Origin: Meiothermus sp.
GTDB lineage: Bacteria; Deinococcota; Deinococci; Deinococcales; Thermaceae
DNA length: 34,599 nt
NCBI RefSeq assembly: GCF_025056915.1
Contig: NZ_JANWVH010000025.1
Location: forward strand, 1-34,599
Reading direction: 5' to 3'
The notes under the pieces: model-generated
What the model saw: the letters and a program-made list of their open reading frames with translations, nothing else
The model's database searches: none
Told to the model about the DNA's origin: nothing
Shown: positions 1-8,021 of the stretch, piece by piece
Position numbering within the stretch: the first letter of the stretch is position 1
Layout of the letters: every line of letters begins with the position of its first letter
Program-made: the position numbers and the translations under genes

Positions 1-88
1 CGAGAATTTCTCAAAGTGAAGGCGCCGACATGAAATTGATCCCAACCCCCAACCCCCTACGCCGTCCAGGCCGTTTACGGAGCCATGC
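1..88 (+). other. Region upstream of rseP, possible 3' end of a truncated gene
   Basis: The window opens upstream of rseP. One plus-strand frame is open from the edge to a stop at 31-33. Another is open to a TGA at 90-92 that would overlap the rseP start as ATGA. In related bacteria dxr often precedes this protease gene, so either could be the tail of dxr, but the few residues visible do not allow an assignment. GGAG at 79-82 is the ribosome site of rseP. Confidence 0.25.
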
Positions 89-1102
89 ATGAGCCTCCTC
101 TGGTTTCTCCTGATCATCTCCATTAGCATTTTTGTCCACGAGATGGGCCACTACCTGGCGGCCCGCTGGCAGGGGGTGGGGGTCAGGAATTTTGGGGTGG
201 GGTTTGGCCCTACTTTGCTCAAGTTCGACCGCTGGGGCACCACCTGGCGGCTCAACGCCATTCCACTGGGCGGCTACGCCGAAATCGAGGGCATGATGCC
301 CGGCGATAGCCACGGTTATGCGCGGCTCTCGGCGCTGGGCAAGTTCTTTATTCTGGTGGCCGGGGTGGTGATGAACCTGCTCCTGGCCTGGGGGGTGCTG
401 GCGGCGCTTTCCTCCATCCAGGGGGTGCCCCAGACCCGGGCCGAGGTGACCGAGGTGCTGCCCGGCAGCCTGGCCGAGCAGGCCGGTTTCCGGGTGGGCG
501 ACCGCATTCTGAGCCTGAACGGCACCCAGCTCGAGTCCTACGACCAGGTTACCCGCTTCCGCCAGACCCCCGGCGAGAAGGTGTTTGTGGTGCTGCGCGA
601 CGGGCAGGAAGTAACCCTGCGCTTCAACTGGGATAACACGCAGGGCCGGCTGGGCATCGTCTACCGGGCCGAGCTGGTCGGTTACACCCGCATCAACTTC
701 TTCCAGGGGCTCAGCCGGGCCATCGGCGAAACGGTGACCGCGGTGCCGCGCTTTGTGCAGGAATTCGTGGGCAGCATTGCCCGTATCCTCTCGGGCCAGC
801 AAGCCCAGGGCGTGGCCGGGCCGGTTGGCATTGTGAGCATCACCGGCCAGGCCGCCCAGCAGGGCCTGGGTACCCTGGTCGCGCTGCTGGCGACCATCAA
901 CCTCTCGCTGGCGGTGTTCAACCTGTTGCCCATTCCAGGGCTGGATGGGGGGCGCATCCTGGTGCTGGTGGCCAATGTCCTCACCGGCGGACGCATCAAA
1001 CCCGAGACCGAGGCCCGACTCTCGTATGGCGGCTTCGTATTTTTGATTCTCCTGATTGTGCTGGTGACCATCAACGATATCCGCAACCTGGCCGGCGGGT
1101 AG
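89..1102 (+). CDS. rseP: RseP-family site-2 zinc metalloprotease
   Basis: Membrane-embedded zinc protease that cleaves transmembrane substrates such as anti-sigma factors or signal-peptide remnants. The first helix holds the zinc site HEMGH (residues 17-21). A PDZ domain lies at about 116-185, with the pattern AEVTEVLPGSLAEQAGFRVGD. The third zinc ligand is D286 in NLLPIPGLDGG (278-288), followed by a C-terminal membrane helix. At 337 residues with a single PDZ domain it is typical of Gram-positive and Thermus-type members; E. coli RseP has two. The ATG at 89 is preceded by GGAG with a 6-nt spacer; an out-of-frame ATG at 85 is ignored. The glycosyltransferase gene follows after 11 nt, so the two are probably co-transcribed. 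Which anti-sigma factor it cleaves cannot be told from here. Confidence 0.95.
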   Translation: MSLLWFLLIISISIFVHEMGHYLAARWQGVGVRNFGVGFGPTLLKFDRWGTTWRLNAIPLGGYAEIEGMMPGDSHGYARLSALGKFFILVAGVVMNLLLAWGVLAALSSIQGVPQTRAEVTEVLPGSLAEQAGFRVGDRILSLNGTQLESYDQVTRFRQTPGEKVFVVLRDGQEVTLRFNWDNTQGRLGIVYRAELVGYTRINFFQGLSRAIGETVTAVPRFVQEFVGSIARILSGQQAQGVAGPVGIVSITGQAAQQGLGTLVALLATINLSLAVFNLLPIPGLDGGRILVLVANVLTGGRIKPETEARLSYGGFVFLILLIVLVTINDIRNLAGG

Positions 1103-1113
1103 AATAGCGCAGG

Positions 1114-1746
1114 ATGGATACCACGGTCTTGATTCCGGCCTACAACGAGGAGGCCCACATTGCTGCCGTGGTCGCTGTGGCGCGGGAAGCGGGTTTGCCG
1201 GTGCTGGTGGTGGACGATGGCTCTACCGACCAGACCACCCAGGTTGCCGAGAGGGCCGGAGCCCAAGTGTTGCGCCTGCCGGAAAACCGGGGTAAAAGCA
1301 GCGCGCTGGCCTACGGACTGGCCCAGGTGCAATCCCCCTACCTGCTCCTGCTTGATGCTGACCTGACGGGTTTGAGACCCGAGCATCTGCAGGCCCTGCT
1401 CGAGCCCGTTCGCAGCGGCAGGCTGGACATGGCCATCGGCGTTTTCAAGGCCGGGGGATTCATGACCGATTTCGGCAACCGGGCCACCCCTTTTTTGTCG
1501 GGGCAGCGGGCCTGTACCACCGCCTGGCTGAAAAGCGTACCCAACCTCACCGCGCGCCGCTGGCCGGAGCCGGCCATCACCGACCACCTGGCCCGCTCCC
1601 AGGCCCGCTGGGCCTATGTTGAACTGCCCGGCGCCGGGCAGATTATGAAAGAGCAAAAACGCGGCTTCTGGAGGGGCCTGGGCCTGCGTCTGCGAATGTA
1701 TGCCGAACTGCTAAAATACCGTTGGGGCAAGAAAAGTGGGGCTTGA
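1114..1746 (+). CDS. Family 2 glycosyltransferase, small single-domain
   Basis: Transfers a sugar from a nucleotide sugar; acceptor unknown. The GT-A fold is clear. It begins with the nucleotide-binding strand VLIPAYNEE (5-13), then DDGSTD (34-39), and the metal-binding DAD (81-83). At 210 residues it consists of the catalytic domain only, with no membrane helix, so it is probably soluble or peripheral. An amphipathic, Arg/Lys-rich C-terminus (from about residue 180) could touch the membrane. It lies 11 nt after rseP. The start is weakly supported because AGG directly abuts the ATG. It resembles dolichyl-phosphate mannosyltransferase-like and glucosyl-phosphoglycerate synthase-like GT2 enzymes, but the motifs alone do not fix the donor. 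Confidence 0.85.
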   Translation: MDTTVLIPAYNEEAHIAAVVAVAREAGLPVLVVDDGSTDQTTQVAERAGAQVLRLPENRGKSSALAYGLAQVQSPYLLLLDADLTGLRPEHLQALLEPVRSGRLDMAIGVFKAGGFMTDFGNRATPFLSGQRACTTAWLKSVPNLTARRWPEPAITDHLARSQARWAYVELPGAGQIMKEQKRGFWRGLGLRLRMYAELLKYRWGKKSGA

Positions 1747-1771
1747 ACTTGCCTGACACGAGTCCTATAGC
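1743..1771 (+). promoter_or_regulatory. Candidate sigma-70-type promoter for the acidic protein
   Basis: TTGAAC (1743-1748) and TATAGC (1766-1771) are separated by 17 nt. Each matches four of six consensus positions. They lie just upstream of the ribosome site GGAGG (1779-1783). The -35 box overlaps the stop of the glycosyltransferase gene, so the small gene may be transcribed independently. Confidence 0.45.
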
Positions 1772-1788
1772 GTGTTGTGGAGGTTTAT

Positions 1789-2013
1789 ATGCGAATCGAA
1801 GTATCGGTGATGATGCAGGTTCATGTGCCCGACGACACCGACCTCGAGGATCTGAGCCTCGAGATTGACGAGTCTGGCCTGCGCTTTGTGAGCAACGGCC
1901 AGACGGTGGCCGATTCGAACAACATCGAGGACTACTACATAGACGACATCGAATCCGACGAGGACGACTTCGACGACGACTGGGACGACGAAGAAGAAGA
2001 GGACGAAGAGTAG
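1789..2013 (+). CDS. Small protein with a highly acidic C-terminal tail
   Basis: A 74-residue protein I do not recognise. The first ~45 residues look folded, with alternating hydrophobic positions (RIEVSVMMQVHVPDD, then LEDLSLEIDESGLRF). The last ~28 residues are mostly Asp and Glu, ending in a DDEEEEDEE run. The ATG at 1789 is chosen because GGAGG (1779-1783) lies 5 nt upstream; an in-frame GTG at 1777 has no such site. It probably has its own promoter at 1743-1771 and is convergent with the cyclic-di-GMP gene, with a long palindrome between them. The tail suggests binding to a basic partner, cations or a nucleic-acid-binding protein, but that is a guess. No membrane segment or signal is visible. 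Confidence 0.7.
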   Translation: MRIEVSVMMQVHVPDDTDLEDLSLEIDESGLRFVSNGQTVADSNNIEDYYIDDIESDEDDFDDDWDDEEEEDEE

Positions 2014-2074
2014 CCCCGTCCGACGCCCCAGTCCTGGGCTTGCTTCATAGGCCCTTCAGATACGGCTATATGGG

Positions 2075-2246
2075 GTACCGCGTAAAAGTCCGTACAACCA
2101 CACCTGCACGGTAAGCGAATCAGGCCAATCTCAGCCGGGGCTATCTCTGTCCCTCCCTTGCGAGGTAGGAACAGAGCAAGAGCAGGCCAGGATTGCCATA
2201 AGTCGCTCACCGTGCGGGTGTGTTTGCACGGGCTTTTATGCGACAC
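2075..2246. repeat. 172-bp imperfect palindrome (MITE-like or long hairpin)
   Basis: Positions x and 4321-x are complementary over almost the whole element, centred between 2160 and 2161. The best block pairs 2090-2118 with 2203-2231: 25 of 29 positions are strictly complementary and some of the rest are G-U type. Pairing continues outward through GCGTAAAAG (2080-2088) and inward to the centre at CTTGCGAG. It fills most of the gap between two convergent genes. It could be a decayed mobile element without a transposase, or a bidirectional terminator. No protein is encoded. Confidence 0.8.
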
Positions 2247-2284
2247 AGCATTCGGTTTCTACGCTGCCAGGCGGCAGGTCTTGC

Positions 2285-4936
2285 TTAGCTGGCCCCTACT
2301 TCGCGTGCCCGACGCCGCGCGAGCTTGTCCTGGTACATGCGTTGGTCGGAAAGCCGCACCAGGTCGCCATCGGTTGTAGCCTCCTCGGGCATGGAGGCCA
2401 TGCCGCTGCTGACGCTGGCCGTCGGGAAACCCTGGCTCCGGGTGTTGAGAACAGCCGTTTCAATGCGGCCAAATATCTCGTCCTGGTGACGTGCGTCCAC
2501 ATAGGGCAGGATGGCCGCATATTCATCGCCCCCAATCCGGTAGACCCGGCCTAGGTCGAAGAAGCACTCCTGCATGGCCTGGGCAAAGGTACGCAGCAGG
2601 GCATCCCCCCGTTCGTGGCCCTCGGTGTCGTTGAGCTGTTTGAGGGTATCCACATCCAGAGCCACCACACTGAGTGAGTAACCGACCCGCTGGGCGCGGG
2701 CGACCTCGCTCTCGAGGTCGGACTCGAACGCGCGGCGGTTGCCCAGACCGGTCAGCACGTCGGTATGGGCCATCAGCTCCATTCGCCGGGCCAGCACCTG
2801 CGCCTCCCGACGGGCCTGCTCGAGCTCGCGGGTGCGCTCGGCCAGCAAATTTTCAAAGTTTTGCTTGAGCATCTCGATTTCCTCATCCGCCCAGCCCAGC
2901 TGGGCCTTCTCGAGCTGAACCGAGAGCGAAAGATCGGAGTCCAGGCGCTGCATGTGCTCTTCCACGTCGGTGGTGGCCTCGGCAAAAACCCTCAGGCAGG
3001 CCTCGACCACCGTTGGATCGAACTGTCGCCCGCTCTGACGCTTAATCTCGGCCAGCGCCTCGGCCACCGACCAGGCCCGTTTATAGGGGCGTTCATGGGT
3101 CAGGGCATCCAGCACGTCGGCCACGGCCACAATGCGTCCGGACATGGGGATGCTATCGCCGATGAGGCCCCGGGGATAGCCACTCCCATCGAAGTGTTCG
3201 TGGTGGGACAGGGCAATTTCTTCAGCCAGTCGAAGAATTTTGGACCGTCCCCCAGACAGGATGCGCGCTCCAATGTTGGTGTGATCTTTCATCAGTTCGT
3301 ACTCGTCCACTGTCAGGCGATCGCGCTTGAGCAAAATCGCGTCCGGGATTCCGATTTTGCCCACGTCATGCAAACGTGCAGCCAGGCGCAGGGTTTCGAC
3401 TTCGTGGGGGGGCCAGCCAAGCTCTTTGGCAATCATGGCCGCGTTACGCCCGACCCGGTAGGTATGTTCGCCGGTGGCGTCGTCGCGGAACTCGGCGGCC
3501 AGCGCCAGGCGGGAAACAATCTCGAGTTGTGCGAACTCGAGTTCCTGGGTGCGCTGGAAAACCTTGGCCTGAGCCTCCTCGCGGGCCTGGCGCTCGAGTT
3601 CGCTTCTCATCCGGAGGCTCTCAGCCTCGTTGCGGATGCGCTCGAACTCGAGCTGGTTCATCAGGGTCTGGCGCTGGCGTTCGCTTTCCTCGTTGAATAC
3701 CTCGCGCTCAAGACGATGGTACTCTTCCAGGTGTTCAATGGCCTGGACATAGGCCCCCGCCGCCCGGTAAACCTGGGCCAGGAGTCGGTGGGCCAGGTAT
3801 GCGCTGCGTTTGCGCTCGGCCTGGCGCGATAGTTCCAGGGCCTCGAGGCCATATGCCTCGGCCTGGCGCAGCTCACCCAGCTCGATAGCCGCCTCCCCCA
3901 GGCTTAGCAATACGTCCAGAACGGTGGTTCGCCAGCCTCTGGTGCGGGCCAGCTCTAAAACATCCAGGAGCGTTTGCATGGCCACCTGGGTTTCACCGAG
4001 CGCCCGCTGCGTTCTGGCCAGCCCTTCCATAGAAGCCAGCAGAGTCGGTTCCAGCCCCAGTTCTCGGCTCAGGGTGACCACCTGGCAGTGAATATCCCTG
4101 GCTTTCAGGTAGTCCGACCGTTTATACGCCAGCTCCGCCTTGAGCTGCAAAACCTGCAACTCAAGCAATCGCTCCTGAACCTGGCGAGTCTCGGCTAGGG
4201 CCCGCTCGTAGTATCGGTCGGCCTGGTCGAAATCACCCATCTCCATGTACAGGTTGCCAATAGACGCCAGGTTGCCCGCGCGGTTGCGAGGGCTGTGTCC
4301 ATCCTGGCAGTAGAGTTGATAGGCTTCCAGAAACGCCTCGAGGGCCTGTGGATACTGCCCCATCTCGGTGCGCAGAATCCCGATGTTGTTGAGGAAGCTG
4401 GCCTCGGAGACTTGATGGCCCAGGGTACGCACCAGGCTGAGGGCTCGAGTGAGCTTGTCCAGAGCCTGGGCATACTCGGCCCTGGAGTGGTGGATTCCAG
4501 CTTGCTGGTTGAGGCAGTCGGCTTCGGCAGCAAGCAGGTTGTTCTGCCGCGCCAGTGCGACGGCTTGCTCGAGGTAGCAGGTGGCCTGGTTCAGGTCGCC
4601 CTGCTCACGAAGAAAGGAGGCCAGCAGCCTTAATCCCTCAACCCTCTGGGCCGGTTCGCCGATTGTGGATGCAATCTCCAGACCTGCGGTCGCTTCCTGA
4701 ACCGCTTCATTCAGCTGCCCGTTTCGGTGCTGGATTCTGGCCAGCGTGAACGAGGCTTGAGCCTCGTGCAGTCGTTCCCGCTGCGCCTGCGCAAGGCGTT
4801 TGGCATTCTCAGCCAGGCGCAGGGCCTCCAGGGGAGCCTGGGCCTGACAGGCCTCCGCTTCTGCAAGCATCGCTTCGATGGCGGCCAGCACTCCCATCGA
4901 AGCGGTTGTGGTTGGGTCTAAATCGCGATGCTCCAC
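2285..4936 (-). CDS. TPR + HD-GYP + GGDEF cyclic-di-GMP turnover protein
   Basis: About 883 residues, cytoplasmic, with no membrane helix. Residues ~15-410 are tetratricopeptide-like helical repeats (for example [20 protein letters not shown]). A coiled coil follows at ~410-475, rich in Glu, Arg and Gln. Next comes an HD-GYP phosphodiesterase domain with HD at 523-524 ([10 protein letters not shown]) and [11 protein letters not shown] at 578-588. A second short coil and a C-terminal GGDEF domain with GGDEY at 802-806 end the protein. The product-inhibition motif RxxD is absent at its usual place just before GGDEY. Both catalytic motifs look intact, so synthesis and breakdown of cyclic-di-GMP may both occur, probably switched by a partner binding the TPRs. 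GTG at 4936 has AGAGG 5 nt upstream; a TTG one codon earlier is the alternative start. Confidence 0.9.
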   Translation of the reverse strand: MEHRDLDPTTTASMGVLAAIEAMLAEAEACQAQAPLEALRLAENAKRLAQAQRERLHEAQASFTLARIQHRNGQLNEAVQEATAGLEIASTIGEPAQRVEGLRLLASFLREQGDLNQATCYLEQAVALARQNNLLAAEADCLNQQAGIHHSRAEYAQALDKLTRALSLVRTLGHQVSEASFLNNIGILRTEMGQYPQALEAFLEAYQLYCQDGHSPRNRAGNLASIGNLYMEMGDFDQADRYYERALAETRQVQERLLELQVLQLKAELAYKRSDYLKARDIHCQVVTLSRELGLEPTLLASMEGLARTQRALGETQVAMQTLLDVLELARTRGWRTTVLDVLLSLGEAAIELGELRQAEAYGLEALELSRQAERKRSAYLAHRLLAQVYRAAGAYVQAIEHLEEYHRLEREVFNEESERQRQTLMNQLEFERIRNEAESLRMRSELERQAREEAQAKVFQRTQELEFAQLEIVSRLALAAEFRDDATGEHTYRVGRNAAMIAKELGWPPHEVETLRLAARLHDVGKIGIPDAILLKRDRLTVDEYELMKDHTNIGARILSGGRSKILRLAEEIALSHHEHFDGSGYPRGLIGDSIPMSGRIVAVADVLDALTHERPYKRAWSVAEALAEIKRQSGRQFDPTVVEACLRVFAEATTDVEEHMQRLDSDLSLSVQLEKAQLGWADEEIEMLKQNFENLLAERTRELEQARREAQVLARRMELMAHTDVLTGLGNRRAFESDLESEVARAQRVGYSLSVVALDVDTLKQLNDTEGHERGDALLRTFAQAMQECFFDLGRVYRIGGDEYAAILPYVDARHQDEIFGRIETAVLNTRSQGFPTASVSSGMASMPEEATTDGDLVRLSDQRMYQDKLARRRAREVGAS

Positions 4937-5340
4937 CAAAGCCTCTATGCCACTGCCTGATACGGTTGGTTCGTACTTGAACCGGGGTCGAGCCTTACAA
5001 TCCGGAACAGGTCAGCTCTTGCCACAGCCCCGCACCGCGCCTCTCCATGCCTCAGTCTACGACCGATTGTCTGAAAAGGCAGTGATTAATGTTCAATCCG
5101 GTCTTTAGGAAAGTTTCCTTGCGAAAGAATGGGTTTGGAGCAGAGAGCAACGCTTCGTTTATGGCCCAACACTGCACCACTTTCCCATGCTTTTTATTCC
5201 TCGGAAATTTTTGCAAGGCCAAGCAATTTTTTGATGGAATCCGACGAGTCTCGCCCTGGAAAGCGCATGAGAATATGCGCTGGTTTTTGCTTTTGGGCAT
5301 CTTGCCGGATGGGCGGCCCCGTCTGTGCAGAGCGCGATAT
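4937..5340. other. Intergenic region, relatively AT-rich, no convincing gene
   Basis: About 400 bases between two minus-strand genes. It is clearly richer in A and T than its surroundings (5090-5300). Open frames on both strands here lack family resemblance, ribosome sites and Thermus-like codon use. A plus-strand terminator-like hairpin lies at 5262-5294. Next to the mocA-like stop, on the minus strand, a partial match to the dispersed repeat (CTGCACAGA then GGGGCCGCCC, 5308-5331) may end mocA transcription. The promoter of the cyclic-di-GMP gene should lie here, but I could not fix its boxes. Confidence 0.5.
5262..5294 (+). terminator. Hairpin with T-rich tail, plus-strand terminator candidate
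   Basis: AGCGCAT (5262-5268) and ATGCGCT (5275-5281) form a perfect 7-bp stem with a 6-nt loop. It is followed by GG, TTTTT and, after GC, TTTT. The T-rich side faces the plus direction although both flanking genes are on the minus strand, so it would end an unannotated plus transcript if real. On the minus strand it would be only a hairpin in the leader of the cyclic-di-GMP gene. Confidence 0.45.
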
Positions 5341-6273
5341 TTACGCCCCCAAATCGCGACCATCGCCGGGGCTGTCGGTTTCGTTGGCCAGTACCGCAAG
5401 AGTGGCTCGTTGAATGAGCTCCAGGTAAGCTGCGGGTGTCTGGGCAGGCCCCACAACCAGACTGCGCACGCCCCGGTAGCTCCGACTCAGCCATAGCCAG
5501 AGCGACTCGCTATTGGACGGAAGCAGCAGGATTCCGGGCGCCAACCAGGGCACAATCGGAGACGCCAGGGCTTTGTCTATCTTTGCACAGGCCACCGAGA
5601 CAGGAATTGTTTGCCGCCGGGGTGGAACAAATGCTTCCCTGTCCCAGTTCATGCTTTGGGCCACCGTCCGGTAGGTCTGCCAATCATCCACATCCAGAAA
5701 CCAGGGCCCCGAACCCCACTCAACCAATAAGACCGCTTCCCGGTGAGCCTTCAAGAGGGCCCGGGCTCCCAGGTCACCTCTGAGTTTTAGAACCTCTGGG
5801 AAGAGCGGCCTGGACAAAAAAACCGGTGGTCGAATCTGGCCCATCTCGGCTGCCGCCACTGCCAGCGTCTGCGACCCACGAGACCGGATGGCTCGAGCCT
5901 GTTGCGCCAGCTTTTCTGGAGCCAGCAGGGGCATATCGGCCAGCAGCACCAGCACGCCTTCGGAATCATTCAGGGTTCGAACGCCCACCTTGAGCGAGGA
6001 ACTCTGACCGCGCCAGTAATAACGGTTTATGACCGTGACAACCCTCGAGCCAGGGTTGCCCGGCTGGGCGGCCAGCCAATTTTTGACCGCATACCGAGCC
6101 ACCTTGGCTTCTCGCCCTACCACCACCGCAATGCGCCCATCGGCAACGCGCAGGGCCTGCTCCAGCACACGGGTCAACAGGACATGGCCCTTTCCGGCAG
6201 GCAGGAGGAATTTGGGAATCCCAAACCTCGAGGCGCTTCCGGCAGAAAGTACGATGGCATCAAGCGGCGGCAT
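5341..6273 (-). CDS. mocA: MocA/MobA-like molybdenum cofactor cytidylyltransferase with C-terminal extension
   Basis: Probably transfers CMP to molybdopterin to make the cytosine dinucleotide cofactor used by CO dehydrogenase. The N-terminal ~205 residues form a nucleotidyltransferase domain: LSAGSASRFGIPK (9-21, nucleotide loop), NRYYWRGQSSSLKVGV, the metal site LADMPLL, PPVFLSRPLF, and DVDDWQTY near its end, all in MocA order. About 100 further residues follow that I do not recognise; MocA is usually about 190-200 long. The gene is divergent from coxM with ~280 bp between them, fitting a role in cox maturation. ATG at 6273 gives the full loop but has no clear ribosome site. MobA (GMP transfer) is less likely in this context. 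Confidence 0.82.
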   Translation of the reverse strand: MPPLDAIVLSAGSASRFGIPKFLLPAGKGHVLLTRVLEQALRVADGRIAVVVGREAKVARYAVKNWLAAQPGNPGSRVVTVINRYYWRGQSSSLKVGVRTLNDSEGVLVLLADMPLLAPEKLAQQARAIRSRGSQTLAVAAAEMGQIRPPVFLSRPLFPEVLKLRGDLGARALLKAHREAVLLVEWGSGPWFLDVDDWQTYRTVAQSMNWDREAFVPPRRQTIPVSVACAKIDKALASPIVPWLAPGILLLPSNSESLWLWLSRSYRGVRSLVVGPAQTPAAYLELIQRATLAVLANETDSPGDGRDLGA

Positions 6274-6551
6274 GAGCAGGAGGGTGCTTCGTGGGGGATT
6301 GGCCGGGTTTGAATGGCGCTATGAACGTTCCCCCCACCCCAGGGCCTTTCAACAACCATAGTAGCGCAGCCACCCAGCGGAACCCGCCCTATGGGGCCCT
6401 CCCCAAGCCTGCCAGACGCCTGCAAACCTGGGTGGCCTGGCTCGGCCCGTCCGCACAGTGCAAACTGTAATCTTCGGCATGCTCCCTCTCTGCGCAAGGC
6501 TTTAGTTTAGTCGTGGTTGTACAAGCAAAAACCCAAGGGAGGTTGGACAGT
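6274..6551. promoter_or_regulatory. Divergent control region between mocA-like gene and coxM
   Basis: About 280 bases that must hold promoters for both directions. Visible elements are an inverted repeat ACAGT-GCAA-ACTGT (6455-6468), a possible -10 box TAGTTT (6503-6508) toward coxM without a good -35, and the coxM ribosome site GGGAGG (6537-6542). The inverted repeat has the 5-4-5 geometry of CRP/FNR-family sites but not their consensus bases, so regulator identity is open. Confidence 0.4.
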
Positions 6552-7430
6552 ATGATACCTGCGGCCTTTGAGTACAAACGCCCGATGTCCCTCGAGGAGG
6601 CCATCAGCCACCTGGCCGAGCACGGCTACGATGCCAGGGTGCTGGCCGGGGGCCAAAGCCTTATCCCGGCCATGCGCTATCGGCTGGCCCAGCCTGCGGT
6701 GCTGGTGGACATCAATAAACTCCCCAACCTTGGCTATCTGCTGGAAGAAAACGGAAAGCTCCGCATCGGGGCCCTGGTGCGCGACACCGATGTGGAGTTC
6801 AACAAGAACATACAAAGCAAGTACCACCTGATCAGCGACGTTTCGATGGTGGTCGCCGACCCCATCGTGCGCTTCCGGGGCACGGTGGTGGGTTCGCTGT
6901 GCCACAACGACCCGTCCGGCGACTGGGCCGCTGCCGCCATTGCAGCCCGGGCCGAGATGGTTATCCAGGGCAAAAATGGGACTCGAGTCGAGGCCATTGA
7001 CCAGTTTTTGGTGGATAGCTTTGCGACCTCCATTGGCGAGGGAGAGCTGGCCGTGGAAGCGCGGTTTCCCATCCCCAATGAACGCACCTCGGGCGCCTAC
7101 GAAAAAATTGAGCGCAAAGTAGGCGACTACGCCACCGCTGCCGCCGCCGTACAAATTGAGCTTAATCCCGATGGAACCATCAAAGAAGCCGGCATTGGCA
7201 TCACCGCAGTGGCGCATATGGCGCTGCGGGTGGTGGAGGGAGAAAACCTGCTGCGTGGCCAGAAACCCAGCCTGGATCTGATTCGGGCAGCTGCCGAGGA
7301 GGCCCGCAAAATTGCCGACCCCAATCCCGATGCGCGCGGCTCGGCGGAATACAAAAAAGACATGGCCCGGGTGCTGGTGGGTCGCGGCCTTATAAAGGCC
7401 CTGCGCCGCCTGAACGTAGCGGTAGCCTGA
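6552..7430 (+). CDS. coxM: CO dehydrogenase medium (FAD) subunit CoxM
   Basis: FAD-binding subunit of the aerobic molybdenum CO dehydrogenase; it passes electrons from the iron-sulfur subunit to the quinone side. The FAD loop [10 protein letters not shown] starts at residue 32. It is followed by [20 protein letters not shown] and the second FAD segment [20 protein letters not shown]. The C-terminal CO_deh_flav_C region starts at about 178. At 292 residues it matches CoxM (about 280-290). ATG at 6552 has GGGAGG 9 nt upstream; an in-frame GTG at 6513 would add 13 residues unlike the family. coxS follows 23 nt later, giving the standard M-S-L order. Confidence 0.93.
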   Translation: MIPAAFEYKRPMSLEEAISHLAEHGYDARVLAGGQSLIPAMRYRLAQPAVLVDINKLPNLGYLLEENGKLRIGALVRDTDVEFNKNIQSKYHLISDVSMVVADPIVRFRGTVVGSLCHNDPSGDWAAAAIAARAEMVIQGKNGTRVEAIDQFLVDSFATSIGEGELAVEARFPIPNERTSGAYEKIERKVGDYATAAAAVQIELNPDGTIKEAGIGITAVAHMALRVVEGENLLRGQKPSLDLIRAAAEEARKIADPNPDARGSAEYKKDMARVLVGRGLIKALRRLNVAVA

Positions 7431-7453
7431 GTTCCCCCTCGAGGTGCACAACC

Positions 7454-7942
<489 letters not shown>

Positions 7943-8021
7943 ACCGAGAAAGGCTTGGGAGAAACCGTTCAGTCCTTCGCTTTGGGCGATTCGCCTCGAG
8001 CAACCCATCAAAGGAGTACCC

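Noticed and set aside
1935-2246. 103-codon minus-strand frame over the palindrome
   Set aside because: Its first half is the palindrome read as protein and its end is the antisense of the acidic tail (poly-Ser).
5089-5496. 135-codon plus-strand frame and overlapping minus-strand frames in the 5.0-5.5 kb gap
   Set aside because: They overlap the conserved end of the mocA-like gene, contain the terminator-like hairpin and resemble no protein. A small RNA is more plausible than a protein.
6400-6470. Cobalamin or other known riboswitch before coxM
   Set aside because: Short GC-rich pieces look superficially similar, but the conserved boxes are missing and the neighbours are not B12 genes.
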